A DNA stretch of 64,000 nucleotides from DATJOJ01 sp035507035 (lineage in GTDB: Bacteria; Acidobacteriota; Terriglobia; Terriglobales; Acidobacteriaceae). The stretch is from NCBI GenBank assembly GCA_035507035.1, contig DATJOJ010000063.1, positions 1 through 64,000 of the forward strand, read 5' to 3'. Shown here one piece after another: positions 32,928 through 40,218 of the stretch. Below the pieces are notes generated by a model, which was given only the letters and a program-made list of their open reading frames with translations, had not been told where the DNA came from and searched no databases. The translations under genes and the position numbers were made by a program. Position 1 is the stretch's first letter; the number at the start of each line of letters is the position of its first letter.

Positions 32928-35090
32928 CTAACGAAACGCGTAATAAGCGACAAAGCCGACCAGACCTAATGTCATGACCAGCGCGTACCACTGCACCAGT
33001 CCCCACTGCAATATGCGCGCGGGATACGAGAGAAATCGTGACAGAACAGCCGGACCATTCACGAGAATTCCGTCAATGATCCACTTATCCCACCAACTGG
33101 ACAGAGTTCCGGTAAAGCGAGTAAGCCAGCCAGCGCCGTTGACGGTGCCGTCGATGATGTGAGAATCGACCCACCAGGAAGCTTCGCCGAGCCCCATCGC
33201 GCCGAGGCGAACGTCGCCCACTTTGCGGCGGCCGGTGAAAGCGTAATCGTAAGCTTCGTCTACGTAGTATTTGTTCAGCAGAGTGTCGTAGACCGGTGGT
33301 GCCATGCCGGCAATGGGCTCGACGTAACCTTTATCGGCACGGTTGTAGCTGGCCCAGGCCCAACCCAACCCGGCGAAAGCGACTGCAACCGAAAGCGCCA
33401 TTAACCCATACTCAAGGGGATCGGTGTGCTCCTGTTCTTGTTCTGCGGCGGCCAGCTTTGCGGGTTCTTCGGCTTGCAAGACCTTTTGCTCTCGAGCAAA
33501 TACCGGTTCCAGGAATTTCGAAAAGCGATCGGAGCCGCCGAGGCTGTGGGGAAGGCCAAGCCATCCGGCAAAAATTGAGAAGAATGCCAGAATGATGAGC
33601 GGAACGGTCATCGCTTTGGGCGATTCGTGGATGTGATGCTCGACCTCATGGCTCATGCGCGGCTTGCTGTAAAACGTGAGGACGATAAGACGTCCCATGT
33701 AAAAGGCGGTCATGAGCGCGGTCACGACGCCGATAAGCCAAAGCACGCGATAGGCCCCGCCTTCCGAGGCCCAGGCTTGCCACAGAATCTCGTCCTTCGA
33801 AAAGAAGCCGGCGAAGCCAGGGATACCGGCGATGGCAAGAGTGGCGATGGCCATGGTGCGATAGGTGATAGGAATTTTACTGGAGAGGCCGCCCATGTTG
33901 CGCATGTCCTGCTCGCCGCTCATGGCGTGGATGACCGAGCCTGAGCCAAGAAACAAAAGCGCCTTGAAAAATGCATGGGTGAAGACGTGGAAAACTCCGG
34001 CGGCGAAAGCGCCGACACCAAGCGCGAGGAACATGTAGCCGAGTTGAGAGACGGTCGAGTAAGCGAGCACGCGCTTGATGTCGTTTTGCACGAGACCGAT
34101 GGAGGCGGCAAAGATTGCGGTCAACGCGCCGACGATGGCGACGGTCTTCATTGAGGTAGGGGCGAGGACGAAGAGCGCGTTGGAGCGCGCGACCATATAA
34201 ACGCCGGCCGTGACCATGGTGGCGGCGTGGATCAAAGCGGAGACCGGAGTGGGGCCCTCCATCGCATCAGGAAGCCAGACATATAGAGGTAGCTGCGCGG
34301 ATTTTCCGCAGGCGCCGACAAAGAGCAGCAGAGTTGCGGCGGTGATGATGGGATCGCCGATCGCGAAGTGCCCGCTGCGAGCGAGGTGATTGACGTCGGT
34401 GTAGCGCAGCGATCCGAAATACCAGGCGATGGTGAACATGCCGAGCAGGAAACCGGCGTCACCGATGCGGTTGACGATGAAAGCCTTGTTGGCTGCGGAG
34501 CTGGCAGAGTGGCGCTGGAAGTAGAAGCCGATCAGCAAATACGAGCACAAGCCGACGCCCTCCCAACCGACGAACATCAGGGCATAGTTGTTCCCCAGGA
34601 TCAGCGTCAGCATGGAGAACATGAAGAGGTTGAGATACCCGAAGAAGCGATAATAGCCGCCCTCGTGGGCCATGTAGCCGGTGGAGTAAATGTGGATCAG
34701 CATGCCCACGCCGGTCACGAAGAGTAACCAAATAGCGGACAGGGGATCGAGCAGAAAGCCGGCGTCGGCTTGGAAGGGCGCGGGAATGTTGTTCTGCCGG
34801 GTATAGCCCAACGGAGCATGATCGTTGGGCACGATGTTGCCCTGAGCGTCGACGTTGTTAGTTCCCAGCCAAGTGTAAAGGATGGTCTGATACGGTTTGC
34901 CGGGGTTGGACGCCGAATAATCGCGATACTGCCAGACGGCTAAACACGCCCAAATAAACGCTACGGCGACCGCACCGACGCAGACGGCGCTAACCGTGGA
35001 TTTTTGCAGCTTGCGGCCGAAAAAGAACATGATCGCCGCGCCGCACGCCGGCAGCAGAGGAATGAGCCAGATGTGAGATAGGAAGAACAT
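32928..35090 (-). CDS. nuoL: NADH-quinone oxidoreductase subunit L
   Basis: 720 residues, the largest membrane-arm subunit; E. coli NuoL is ~613. About 16 helices plus the lateral helix. 'YALMFVGWEGVGLCSYLLIGFYF' and 'KSAQLPLYVWLPDAMEGPTPVSALIHAATMVTAGVYMVARS' are the hallmark antiporter motifs. A soluble, Glu/Ala/Gln-rich insert ('REQKVLQAEEPAKLAAAEQEQEHTDPLEYG', about residues 530-560) accounts for part of the extra length. It precedes nuoM and follows nuoK. Confidence 0.97.
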   Translation of the reverse strand: MFFLSHIWLIPLLPACGAAIMFFFGRKLQKSTVSAVCVGAVAVAFIWACLAVWQYRDYSASNPGKPYQTILYTWLGTNNVDAQGNIVPNDHAPLGYTRQNNIPAPFQADAGFLLDPLSAIWLLFVTGVGMLIHIYSTGYMAHEGGYYRFFGYLNLFMFSMLTLILGNNYALMFVGWEGVGLCSYLLIGFYFQRHSASSAANKAFIVNRIGDAGFLLGMFTIAWYFGSLRYTDVNHLARSGHFAIGDPIITAATLLLFVGACGKSAQLPLYVWLPDAMEGPTPVSALIHAATMVTAGVYMVARSNALFVLAPTSMKTVAIVGALTAIFAASIGLVQNDIKRVLAYSTVSQLGYMFLALGVGAFAAGVFHVFTHAFFKALLFLGSGSVIHAMSGEQDMRNMGGLSSKIPITYRTMAIATLAIAGIPGFAGFFSKDEILWQAWASEGGAYRVLWLIGVVTALMTAFYMGRLIVLTFYSKPRMSHEVEHHIHESPKAMTVPLIILAFFSIFAGWLGLPHSLGGSDRFSKFLEPVFAREQKVLQAEEPAKLAAAEQEQEHTDPLEYGLMALSVAVAFAGLGWAWASYNRADKGYVEPIAGMAPPVYDTLLNKYYVDEAYDYAFTGRRKVGDVRLGAMGLGEASWWVDSHIIDGTVNGAGWLTRFTGTLSSWWDKWIIDGILVNGPAVLSRFLSYPARILQWGLVQWYALVMTLGLVGFVAYYAFR

Positions 35091-35092
35091 GT

Positions 35093-35152
35093 CGTCGGTC
35101 GTCGGTTCCTTAGTCGTTCGCTCCTAAGCTTCTGGCTCCTAGCTAGAAGCTG
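35093..35152. repeat. TCGTCGGTC/CTCCTAGCTAGAAGCT repeat in the nuoK-nuoL spacer
   Basis: Low-complexity sequence built of TCGTCGGT, CTCCTAAGCTTCTGG and CTCCTAGCTAGAAGCT words. Related strings lie at 2027-2050 (upstream of the DapA-family gene), 6070-6141 (carA-carB) and 35480-35510 (nuoJ-nuoK). Confidence 0.65.
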
Positions 35153-35154
35153 CT

Positions 35155-35460
35155 CTACCACTTCATCAAATCGATTTCGTCCACATTGATCGTCTCTTTA
35201 TTACGGAAGAAGGCGATCAGAATTCCCAGGCCGACGGCCGCTTCGGCAGCTGCGTCGGTGATAACAAAAATTGCAAAAACTTGGCCGTGCAATCCCCATA
35301 TTCGCGAAAAGGCTACCAGGTTCAGATTGACGGCGTTCAAGATCAACTCGATCGACATCAGCACGATGACCACATTCCTGCGCGTGAGTACACCAACCAC
35401 ACCCAGCACGAAGAGCGCGGCGGCGACGACGAGGTAGTGCAATGTGGTTATTGGGACCAT
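35155..35460 (-). CDS. nuoK: NADH-quinone oxidoreductase subunit K
   Basis: 101 residues, three transmembrane helices, the normal NuoK size. 'VGVLTRRNVVIVLMSIELILNAVNLNLVAFS' carries the conserved membrane glutamate in 'SIELILNAVNL'. 'FAIFVITDAAAEAAVGLGILIAFFR' is helix 3 with the second conserved glutamate. It links the quinone site to the antiporter-like subunits. Short spacers with repeat sequence separate it from nuoJ and nuoL. Confidence 0.97.
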   Translation of the reverse strand: MVPITTLHYLVVAAALFVLGVVGVLTRRNVVIVLMSIELILNAVNLNLVAFSRIWGLHGQVFAIFVITDAAAEAAVGLGILIAFFRNKETINVDEIDLMKW

Positions 35461-35520
35461 TGAGCTTAGAGTTTCCAGCCCCTAACCACTAGCTTTTAGC
35501 TAGAGGCCAGGCGCTGCCGT

Positions 35521-36030
35521 TCAAATCCTCCTCTTTGCCATTACAACCGCCCCGATGATCGCCACTAATAACAATAGCGAAGCGATTTCAAAGGGGAACA
35601 TATATTGCCCGTAAAGCATGACGCCAATTTGCTGGGTGTTGTTTGTCTCCAGCGGCAGGTTGGTTTGGTTCGGGAACAGTTCCCTGCCCCGGGTGTAAAT
35701 CAGCACGAACAGTGCGCCCAGCGCGCCCGCGGCGAGAATTCCTACCAGCCATTGCTTGTTAAATTCGCGTTCTTTTTCAACCCGCTCAATGTTGACCAGC
35801 ATGATCACGAACAGAAACAGGACCATGATTCCGCCGGCGTACAAAATGATCTGAACGCCAGCGACGAAAGGAGCGTAGAGCATTAAATAAAGTCCGGCTT
35901 GAGACAGCAGTCCCAAAATAAGAGCTAACGCGGAATGCACCGGGTTCTTGCGAGTGATGACCAAGATGCCGCTGACCAGCGTCAGCCCCGAAAGGAAGTA
36001 AAAGAAAAAAGTTGTGGCTACCGGTTGCAT
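35521..36030 (-). CDS. nuoJ: NADH-quinone oxidoreductase subunit J
   Basis: 169 residues, five membrane helices. 'SALALILGLLSQAGLYLMLYAPFVAGVQIILYAGGIMVLFLFVIMLVNI' matches the conserved core of NuoJ including the glycine-containing pi-bulge helix. It starts one base after the nuoH stop (TGA-C-ATG). No nuoI gene occurs between nuoH and nuoJ, where it is usually found. Confidence 0.96.
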   Translation of the reverse strand: MQPVATTFFFYFLSGLTLVSGILVITRKNPVHSALALILGLLSQAGLYLMLYAPFVAGVQIILYAGGIMVLFLFVIMLVNIERVEKEREFNKQWLVGILAAGALGALFVLIYTRGRELFPNQTNLPLETNNTQQIGVMLYGQYMFPFEIASLLLLVAIIGAVVMAKRRI

Positions 36031-36031
36031 G

Positions 36032-37282
36032 TCAGGCTAAGACTCCAATGATCGCGGTCAGAATGACGACGCCGATGGCGATCGGCAACAAAACTTTCCA
36101 TCCCACTTTCATGAGCTGATCGAAGCGATAACGCGGAAAGGTCGCGCGATACCAAATATAGAGATACATGAAGACGCCAACTTTGGCGACGAACCAGAAA
36201 ATATCTTGAATGCGGTCGCGAACGGGAGGGATGAAGAGAATCAGTCCGATCAATCCAAGAACGGCGCCGAATCCCGCGAGGCCGATAGTTTGAATTTTGA
36301 AATAAGGATGCTTGGGCATGCGGGTGACGCCGATGAAGGCGATCAGCGCGAGACCGAGGAACAAGAATCCGGGAATCAGCGAAAAGACAAGATCCCAAGT
36401 GTCGCCCGTGAGGGTATTGGGGAACGGACGCATCCAGCCGCCGAGCCAGAGCGTCACGGCGATTGACGAGACGGCAATCATGGCGGCGTATTCGCCCAAC
36501 ATGAATAAAGACCAGCGCAGGCCGCTGTATTCGGTGTGAAACCCGGCGGTCAGCTCGGATTCGGCTTCGGGAAGATCGAAGGGCGCGCGGTTGGTCTCGG
36601 CAACCATGGCGATGGCGAAGATCACGAACGCGATGAAGCCGAGCGGAAAAAATTTAAATAGAAACCAGATGTGCTGCTCCTGTTGAGCCTGGACGATGCC
36701 GATCATGCTCAGCGTTCCGGTGCCGGTCTTGTTCAAGCTAGTCATCAGGATGGCGGAGACGACAGCCATGCCCATGGCGACTTCATAGGAAATCATCTGG
36801 GCGCTGGAGCGCAGCGAACCGATCAGCGGATAGTGCGAGTTCGAGGCCCAGCCCGCCATGACGACGCCGAGAACGCTCAGCGAGGAAACGCCAAGCATAA
36901 AGAGGATGCCGATGTTGACATCGGTGATGGCGTGGGTGGGGCCGAACGGAACCACGATGTAAACCGCAAACGAAGCGCAAAGAATAATGAGCGGGGCGAT
37001 CCAGAAGACAAATTTGTCAGCCTCGTCGGGAATGATGTCTTCTTTGGTTAGAAGTTTGACGGCGTCGGCGATGGGCTGCAGCAAGCCGTGCGGGCCGACG
37101 CGCATGGGGCCGAGGCGAATCTGGAAATGGGCGAGGGCTTTGCGCTCCAGCCAGTTCATGGCCATGACCGCGACCGAGACGCCGCCGAAGACAATGAGAA
37201 TGTAGACCGTGACCCAGAAGATGTTGCCGGCCTGGCCGGGCGTCTGGTTCAAGCCGAGGTAGGAAGTAATGTAATCGAGCAT
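36032..37282 (-). CDS. nuoH: NADH-quinone oxidoreductase subunit H
   Basis: 416 residues; E. coli NuoH is ~325. Membrane subunit that forms much of the quinone chamber. 'ERKALAHFQIRLGPMRVGPHGLLQPIADAVKLLTKEDIIP', 'RSSAQMISYEVAMG' and 'AETNRAPFDLPEAESELTAGFHTEYSGLRWSLFMLGEY' are the signature blocks, with the acidic residues of the E-channel. The extra length sits partly in 'LNKTGTGTLSMIGIVQAQQEQHIWF' and in a longer C-terminus. It starts on the last base of the nuoD stop (TAATG). Confidence 0.97.
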   Translation of the reverse strand: MLDYITSYLGLNQTPGQAGNIFWVTVYILIVFGGVSVAVMAMNWLERKALAHFQIRLGPMRVGPHGLLQPIADAVKLLTKEDIIPDEADKFVFWIAPLIILCASFAVYIVVPFGPTHAITDVNIGILFMLGVSSLSVLGVVMAGWASNSHYPLIGSLRSSAQMISYEVAMGMAVVSAILMTSLNKTGTGTLSMIGIVQAQQEQHIWFLFKFFPLGFIAFVIFAIAMVAETNRAPFDLPEAESELTAGFHTEYSGLRWSLFMLGEYAAMIAVSSIAVTLWLGGWMRPFPNTLTGDTWDLVFSLIPGFLFLGLALIAFIGVTRMPKHPYFKIQTIGLAGFGAVLGLIGLILFIPPVRDRIQDIFWFVAKVGVFMYLYIWYRATFPRYRFDQLMKVGWKVLLPIAIGVVILTAIIGVLA

Positions 37283-38445
37283 TACCGATCCACCTCGCCG
37301 AGAACGATGTCGAGTGTGCCGATGACGGCGATGACGTCGGCGACAAGCGCGCCGCGAACCATGACGTCGAGCGCTTGCAGGTTGACGAAAGACGGCGGAC
37401 GTACGCGAACGCGGTAGGGCTGGGTCGAGCCATCGCTGACAATGAAATATCCCAGCTCGCCTTTGGGCGCTTCGATCGAGTGATAGACCTCGCCGACCGG
37501 CGGCTTGATCACTTTGGGGACCTTGGCCATGATCGGGCCTTCGGGAATGCGCTCGACGGCCTGGCGAATGATGCGCAGAGACTGCCGCATTTCCTCCATG
37601 CGAACCAGATACCGGTCGTACGTGTCACCACTCGTGCCGGTGGGGATTTCAAAGTCGAATTCGGTGTAGTTCGCATATGGCAAGGCTTTGCGAATATCCC
37701 ACTTCACACCGCTGGCGCGAAGCACGGGACCGGTGACTCCGAGAGCTTTGCAATCCTCGGCAGAAATTTTCCCGATGTTACGGGTGCGCTCGACCCAGAT
37801 GCGGTTGGTAGTGAGGAGTTCTTCGTATTCGTCGATTTTCGGCGGCAGGAAGTCGATGTACCTCTTAACGTCCTCCTCGAAACCCTCGTAGGCTTCGTAC
37901 AGGCAGCCGCCGATGCGGAAAGCGTGCGTGGTGAGACGCGCGCCGCAGTATTTTTCGAAGATTTTGAGAATTTCTTCGCGGTCGCGGAAAGTGTAGAAAA
38001 GCGGCGTCATGGCGCCGATATCGAGCGCGTGAGTGCCGAGCCAGAGTTGATGACTGGCAATGCGATTCAACTCAGTGAGAATGACGCGAATATAGTTGGC
38101 CCGTGGAGGAGCTTCGATGTTCATCAACTTCTCGACCGCTTCGCAGTAACCGAGGCCGTTCGAGACCGCGGCCACGTAATCCATGCGGTCGACGTAGGGG
38201 TTGAACATCGTATAGGTGCGGTTTTCGGCAATCTTTTCTACGCCGCGATGCAGGTAGCCGATGACGCACTCGGTGCCGAGAACCTTCTCGCCGTCGAGCT
38301 TCAAGATCACACGCAGCACGCCATGGGTGGCAGGATGCTGCGGGCCCATATTAATAATGAGTTCGTTGGAATCGAGAAAAGTCTTGTCGGGCTGGCCGAG
38401 CTCCAGGTTTGAGAGATACGGATCTTTTGTCATCTGATCGGGCAT
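37282..38445 (-). CDS. nuoD: NADH-quinone oxidoreductase subunit D
   Basis: 387 residues from the ATG at 38445, chosen because it begins two bases after the nuoC stop; an upstream in-frame start at 38487 would overlap nuoC by 40 bases. Peripheral-arm subunit descended from hydrogenase large subunits, lining the quinone site. 'NMGPQHPATHGVLRVILKLDGEKV' (from about residue 32) and 'GYLHRGVEKIAENRTY' are diagnostic, as is the C-terminal 'DIVLGEVDR'. It is separate from nuoC, unlike the fused enterobacterial NuoCD. Confidence 0.97.
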   Translation of the reverse strand: MPDQMTKDPYLSNLELGQPDKTFLDSNELIINMGPQHPATHGVLRVILKLDGEKVLGTECVIGYLHRGVEKIAENRTYTMFNPYVDRMDYVAAVSNGLGYCEAVEKLMNIEAPPRANYIRVILTELNRIASHQLWLGTHALDIGAMTPLFYTFRDREEILKIFEKYCGARLTTHAFRIGGCLYEAYEGFEEDVKRYIDFLPPKIDEYEELLTTNRIWVERTRNIGKISAEDCKALGVTGPVLRASGVKWDIRKALPYANYTEFDFEIPTGTSGDTYDRYLVRMEEMRQSLRIIRQAVERIPEGPIMAKVPKVIKPPVGEVYHSIEAPKGELGYFIVSDGSTQPYRVRVRPPSFVNLQALDVMVRGALVADVIAVIGTLDIVLGEVDR

Positions 38446-38447
38446 TC

Positions 38448-39104
38448 TTATTGTCCGCTCTCGATTCCCAGGTTGATTTTCACCCACTCGTTGTCTTGTT
38501 GAATGATGCCGTAATCTTTGCGCAGCGGGTAGCCCTTCCAGTCTTCAGGAAGCAGAATGCGTTTCAAGTCGGGATGGCGGTCGAAGCGGATACCGAACAT
38601 ATCGTAGACTTCGCGCTCCAGCCAGTTGGTGGTTGGCCAAATTTCGACAGAAGTCGGGAACGATTCGCCATCGGCGAGCATGGTTTTGACGCGTAGACGC
38701 TGATTGTGCGCAAACGAGTAAAGGATCCAAAGCAGATCGAACTGCTTTTCGCGTTCGGGATAGTGAACGGCGGTCAGGTCGACGCAGTAATCAAAAGCTT
38801 CTTCGTCACGCAGGATGCGCAATACTTCGTGCGCGATGGAGGAGTCCAGTACGAGGTAGTTCTGTCCGAGATAAGTGTTGGCCTCGCGCACTCCCGAGCC
38901 GTACTGGCGGTGAAGCTTAGCAACTAACGGTGACTCCCACGGAATGGGCGCCGGACCGGCCGGTTTGGCGGGTGCGGCATGAGCTGCGGCCTTCGCGGGA
39001 GCTTTTTCGGAGGTGGATTGGACGCTGCCGGGAATGGGCTGTCCCGCCGGCGGTTTCGGATCACCGCTCGGCGGCGGTGCAGGCGACTTGGTTTCCTCTG
39101 GCAT
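38448..39104 (-). CDS. nuoC: NADH-quinone oxidoreductase subunit C with a Pro/Ala/Lys-rich N-terminal extension
   Basis: 218 residues. Residues 1-60 are a low-complexity Pro/Ala/Lys tail. The NuoC domain begins near 'PLVAKLHRQYGSGV'. 'FDYCVDLTAVHYPEREKQFDLLWILYS' and 'WPTTNWLEREVYDMFGIRFDRHPDLKRILLPEDWKGYPLRKDY' are the conserved core, including the ERE.DMFGI.F..HPDLRRI motif. It belongs to the peripheral arm of complex I with NuoD. Upstream, where nuoB is usual, lies an unrelated PH-like gene. Confidence 0.96.
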   Translation of the reverse strand: MPEETKSPAPPPSGDPKPPAGQPIPGSVQSTSEKAPAKAAAHAAPAKPAGPAPIPWESPLVAKLHRQYGSGVREANTYLGQNYLVLDSSIAHEVLRILRDEEAFDYCVDLTAVHYPEREKQFDLLWILYSFAHNQRLRVKTMLADGESFPTSVEIWPTTNWLEREVYDMFGIRFDRHPDLKRILLPEDWKGYPLRKDYGIIQQDNEWVKINLGIESGQ

Positions 39105-39252
39105 GCCCCGACGCTTACAAACCTCCGGCTAGACACACAAATTGGAGGAACCAAACGTTCTAACAGCTTGGCGGGAGACGTGTCAACGACAAGTGAACAA
39201 CAAAACACACAACCCGGATCAGGGAACGGTCTTTGTAAAAGTTGATTGCTGT

Positions 39253-39567
39253 TCAACTTCGATGAGCCGCGTTCTGATAGCTCTCGATGAGGTCGCGGAT
39301 GCGTTGGGCGTCGGCTTTGCGGTGGCCGTCGCTGGCGATGGGGTCGGTGCCGCCGGTTGATTCGATCACGATGTCCGACCAAAAAACTCCGGTTGAAATG
39401 TGGACCGAGGCGACCTGATGGATGCCGATGCTTTCTTCGTTGCTGCCGAAAAGGCGCGGCTTCACGCGGCTGACGTGCTGTGGATTGACGACGATGCGGG
39501 TCGGGAAGAGCAGATTTCCCTTGGTCCAGCGGCTGGCAATGAAGGTTTCATCCATAGTTGGAGGCAT
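39253..39567 (-). CDS. Small PH-domain-like (bPH_2-type) protein in the nuoB position
   Basis: About 104 residues from the ATG at 39567; a second ATG at 39555 is possible, and neither has a strong ribosome-binding site. 'NLLFPTRIVVNPQHVSRVKPRLFGSNEESIGIHQVASVHISTGVFWSDIVIESTGG' followed by an amphipathic 'HRKADAQRIRDLIESY' helix resembles the bacterial pleckstrin-homology fold (seven strands plus a capping helix). No cysteines are present, so it cannot replace the Fe-S subunit NuoB. It lies between nuoA and nuoC on the same strand. The role is unknown. Confidence 0.6.
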   Translation of the reverse strand: MPPTMDETFIASRWTKGNLLFPTRIVVNPQHVSRVKPRLFGSNEESIGIHQVASVHISTGVFWSDIVIESTGGTDPIASDGHRKADAQRIRDLIESYQNAAHRS

Positions 39568-39634
39568 CGACTCGATGGAAACGCCACAGAATCCCGATGG
39601 GCTGAATGCTAATTGCTGAGTGCCGAATGCTACC

Positions 39635-39991
39635 CTACACCCATTCCAGCGCACCTTTTTTCCAGATCCAGATGTAGCCAACGATAAGGATGCCGAGGAA
39701 AATCAGCATCTCGAGCAGGCCGAACATTCCCAGGGCTTTGAATTTCACTGCCCAGGGGAACAGGAAGATGGTTTCAACGTCGAAGACGACAAAAAGAATT
39801 GCGACCAGGTAGTAGCGGATGGTGTAACGGCCGCGCGAGTTGTCAATCGGATCGATGCCGCACTCGTAGGGCATGAGTTTGACGCGGTTGGGATTCGACG
39901 GGCGCACGAGCTTGGCGATGATCAGCGTGAACGGGATCAGAACTGCGACGATCGCAACGAAGATGAAGACAGGGACGTAAACTTGTGGCAT
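39635..39991 (-). CDS. nuoA: NADH-quinone oxidoreductase subunit A
   Basis: 118 residues from the ATG at 39991, chosen because GAGGGA precedes it; an upstream start at 40015 would add eight residues. Three transmembrane helices. 'PYECGIDPIDNSRGRYTIRYYLVAILFVVFDVETIFLFPWAV' is the signature with the conserved cysteine loop and the acidic residues of helix 2. It is the first gene of the complex I cluster, transcribed away from lysS. Confidence 0.96.
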   Translation of the reverse strand: MPQVYVPVFIFVAIVAVLIPFTLIIAKLVRPSNPNRVKLMPYECGIDPIDNSRGRYTIRYYLVAILFVVFDVETIFLFPWAVKFKALGMFGLLEMLIFLGILIVGYIWIWKKGALEWV

Positions 39992-40056
39992 GAGGCTTTC
40001 CCTCAGAAAAATCAATAGTACCCCTGGTTTGCGGAGAGTTCAACGACAAGAAATAA

Positions 40057-40180
40057 AAACACAGAGGACGCGGAGGACACAGAGCCGGTCAAGAGCAACT
40101 GATTTAACACAGAGGGCACAGGGGAACACAGAGTAGTTCAACAGCAAACGACTTCACCACGGAGGCACGGAGCCACAGAG
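40057..40180. repeat. CACAGAGGA-family repeats between nuoA and lysS
   Basis: Strings such as AACACAGAGGACGCGGAGGA, AACACAGAGGGCACAGG, AACACAGAG and CACGGAGGCACGGAGCCACA fill most of the divergent nuoA/lysS intergenic region. A TATAAT at 40183-40188, adjoining the last unit, may be the lysS -10. Confidence 0.8.
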
Positions 40181-40218
40181 TTTATAATCGCAGTTCATCT
40201 CTCACATAAAGGAATCCA

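Noticed and set aside
37375..38412. Plus-strand frame of 345 codons opposite nuoD
   Set aside because: Shadow of nuoD; no domain and no ribosome-binding site.
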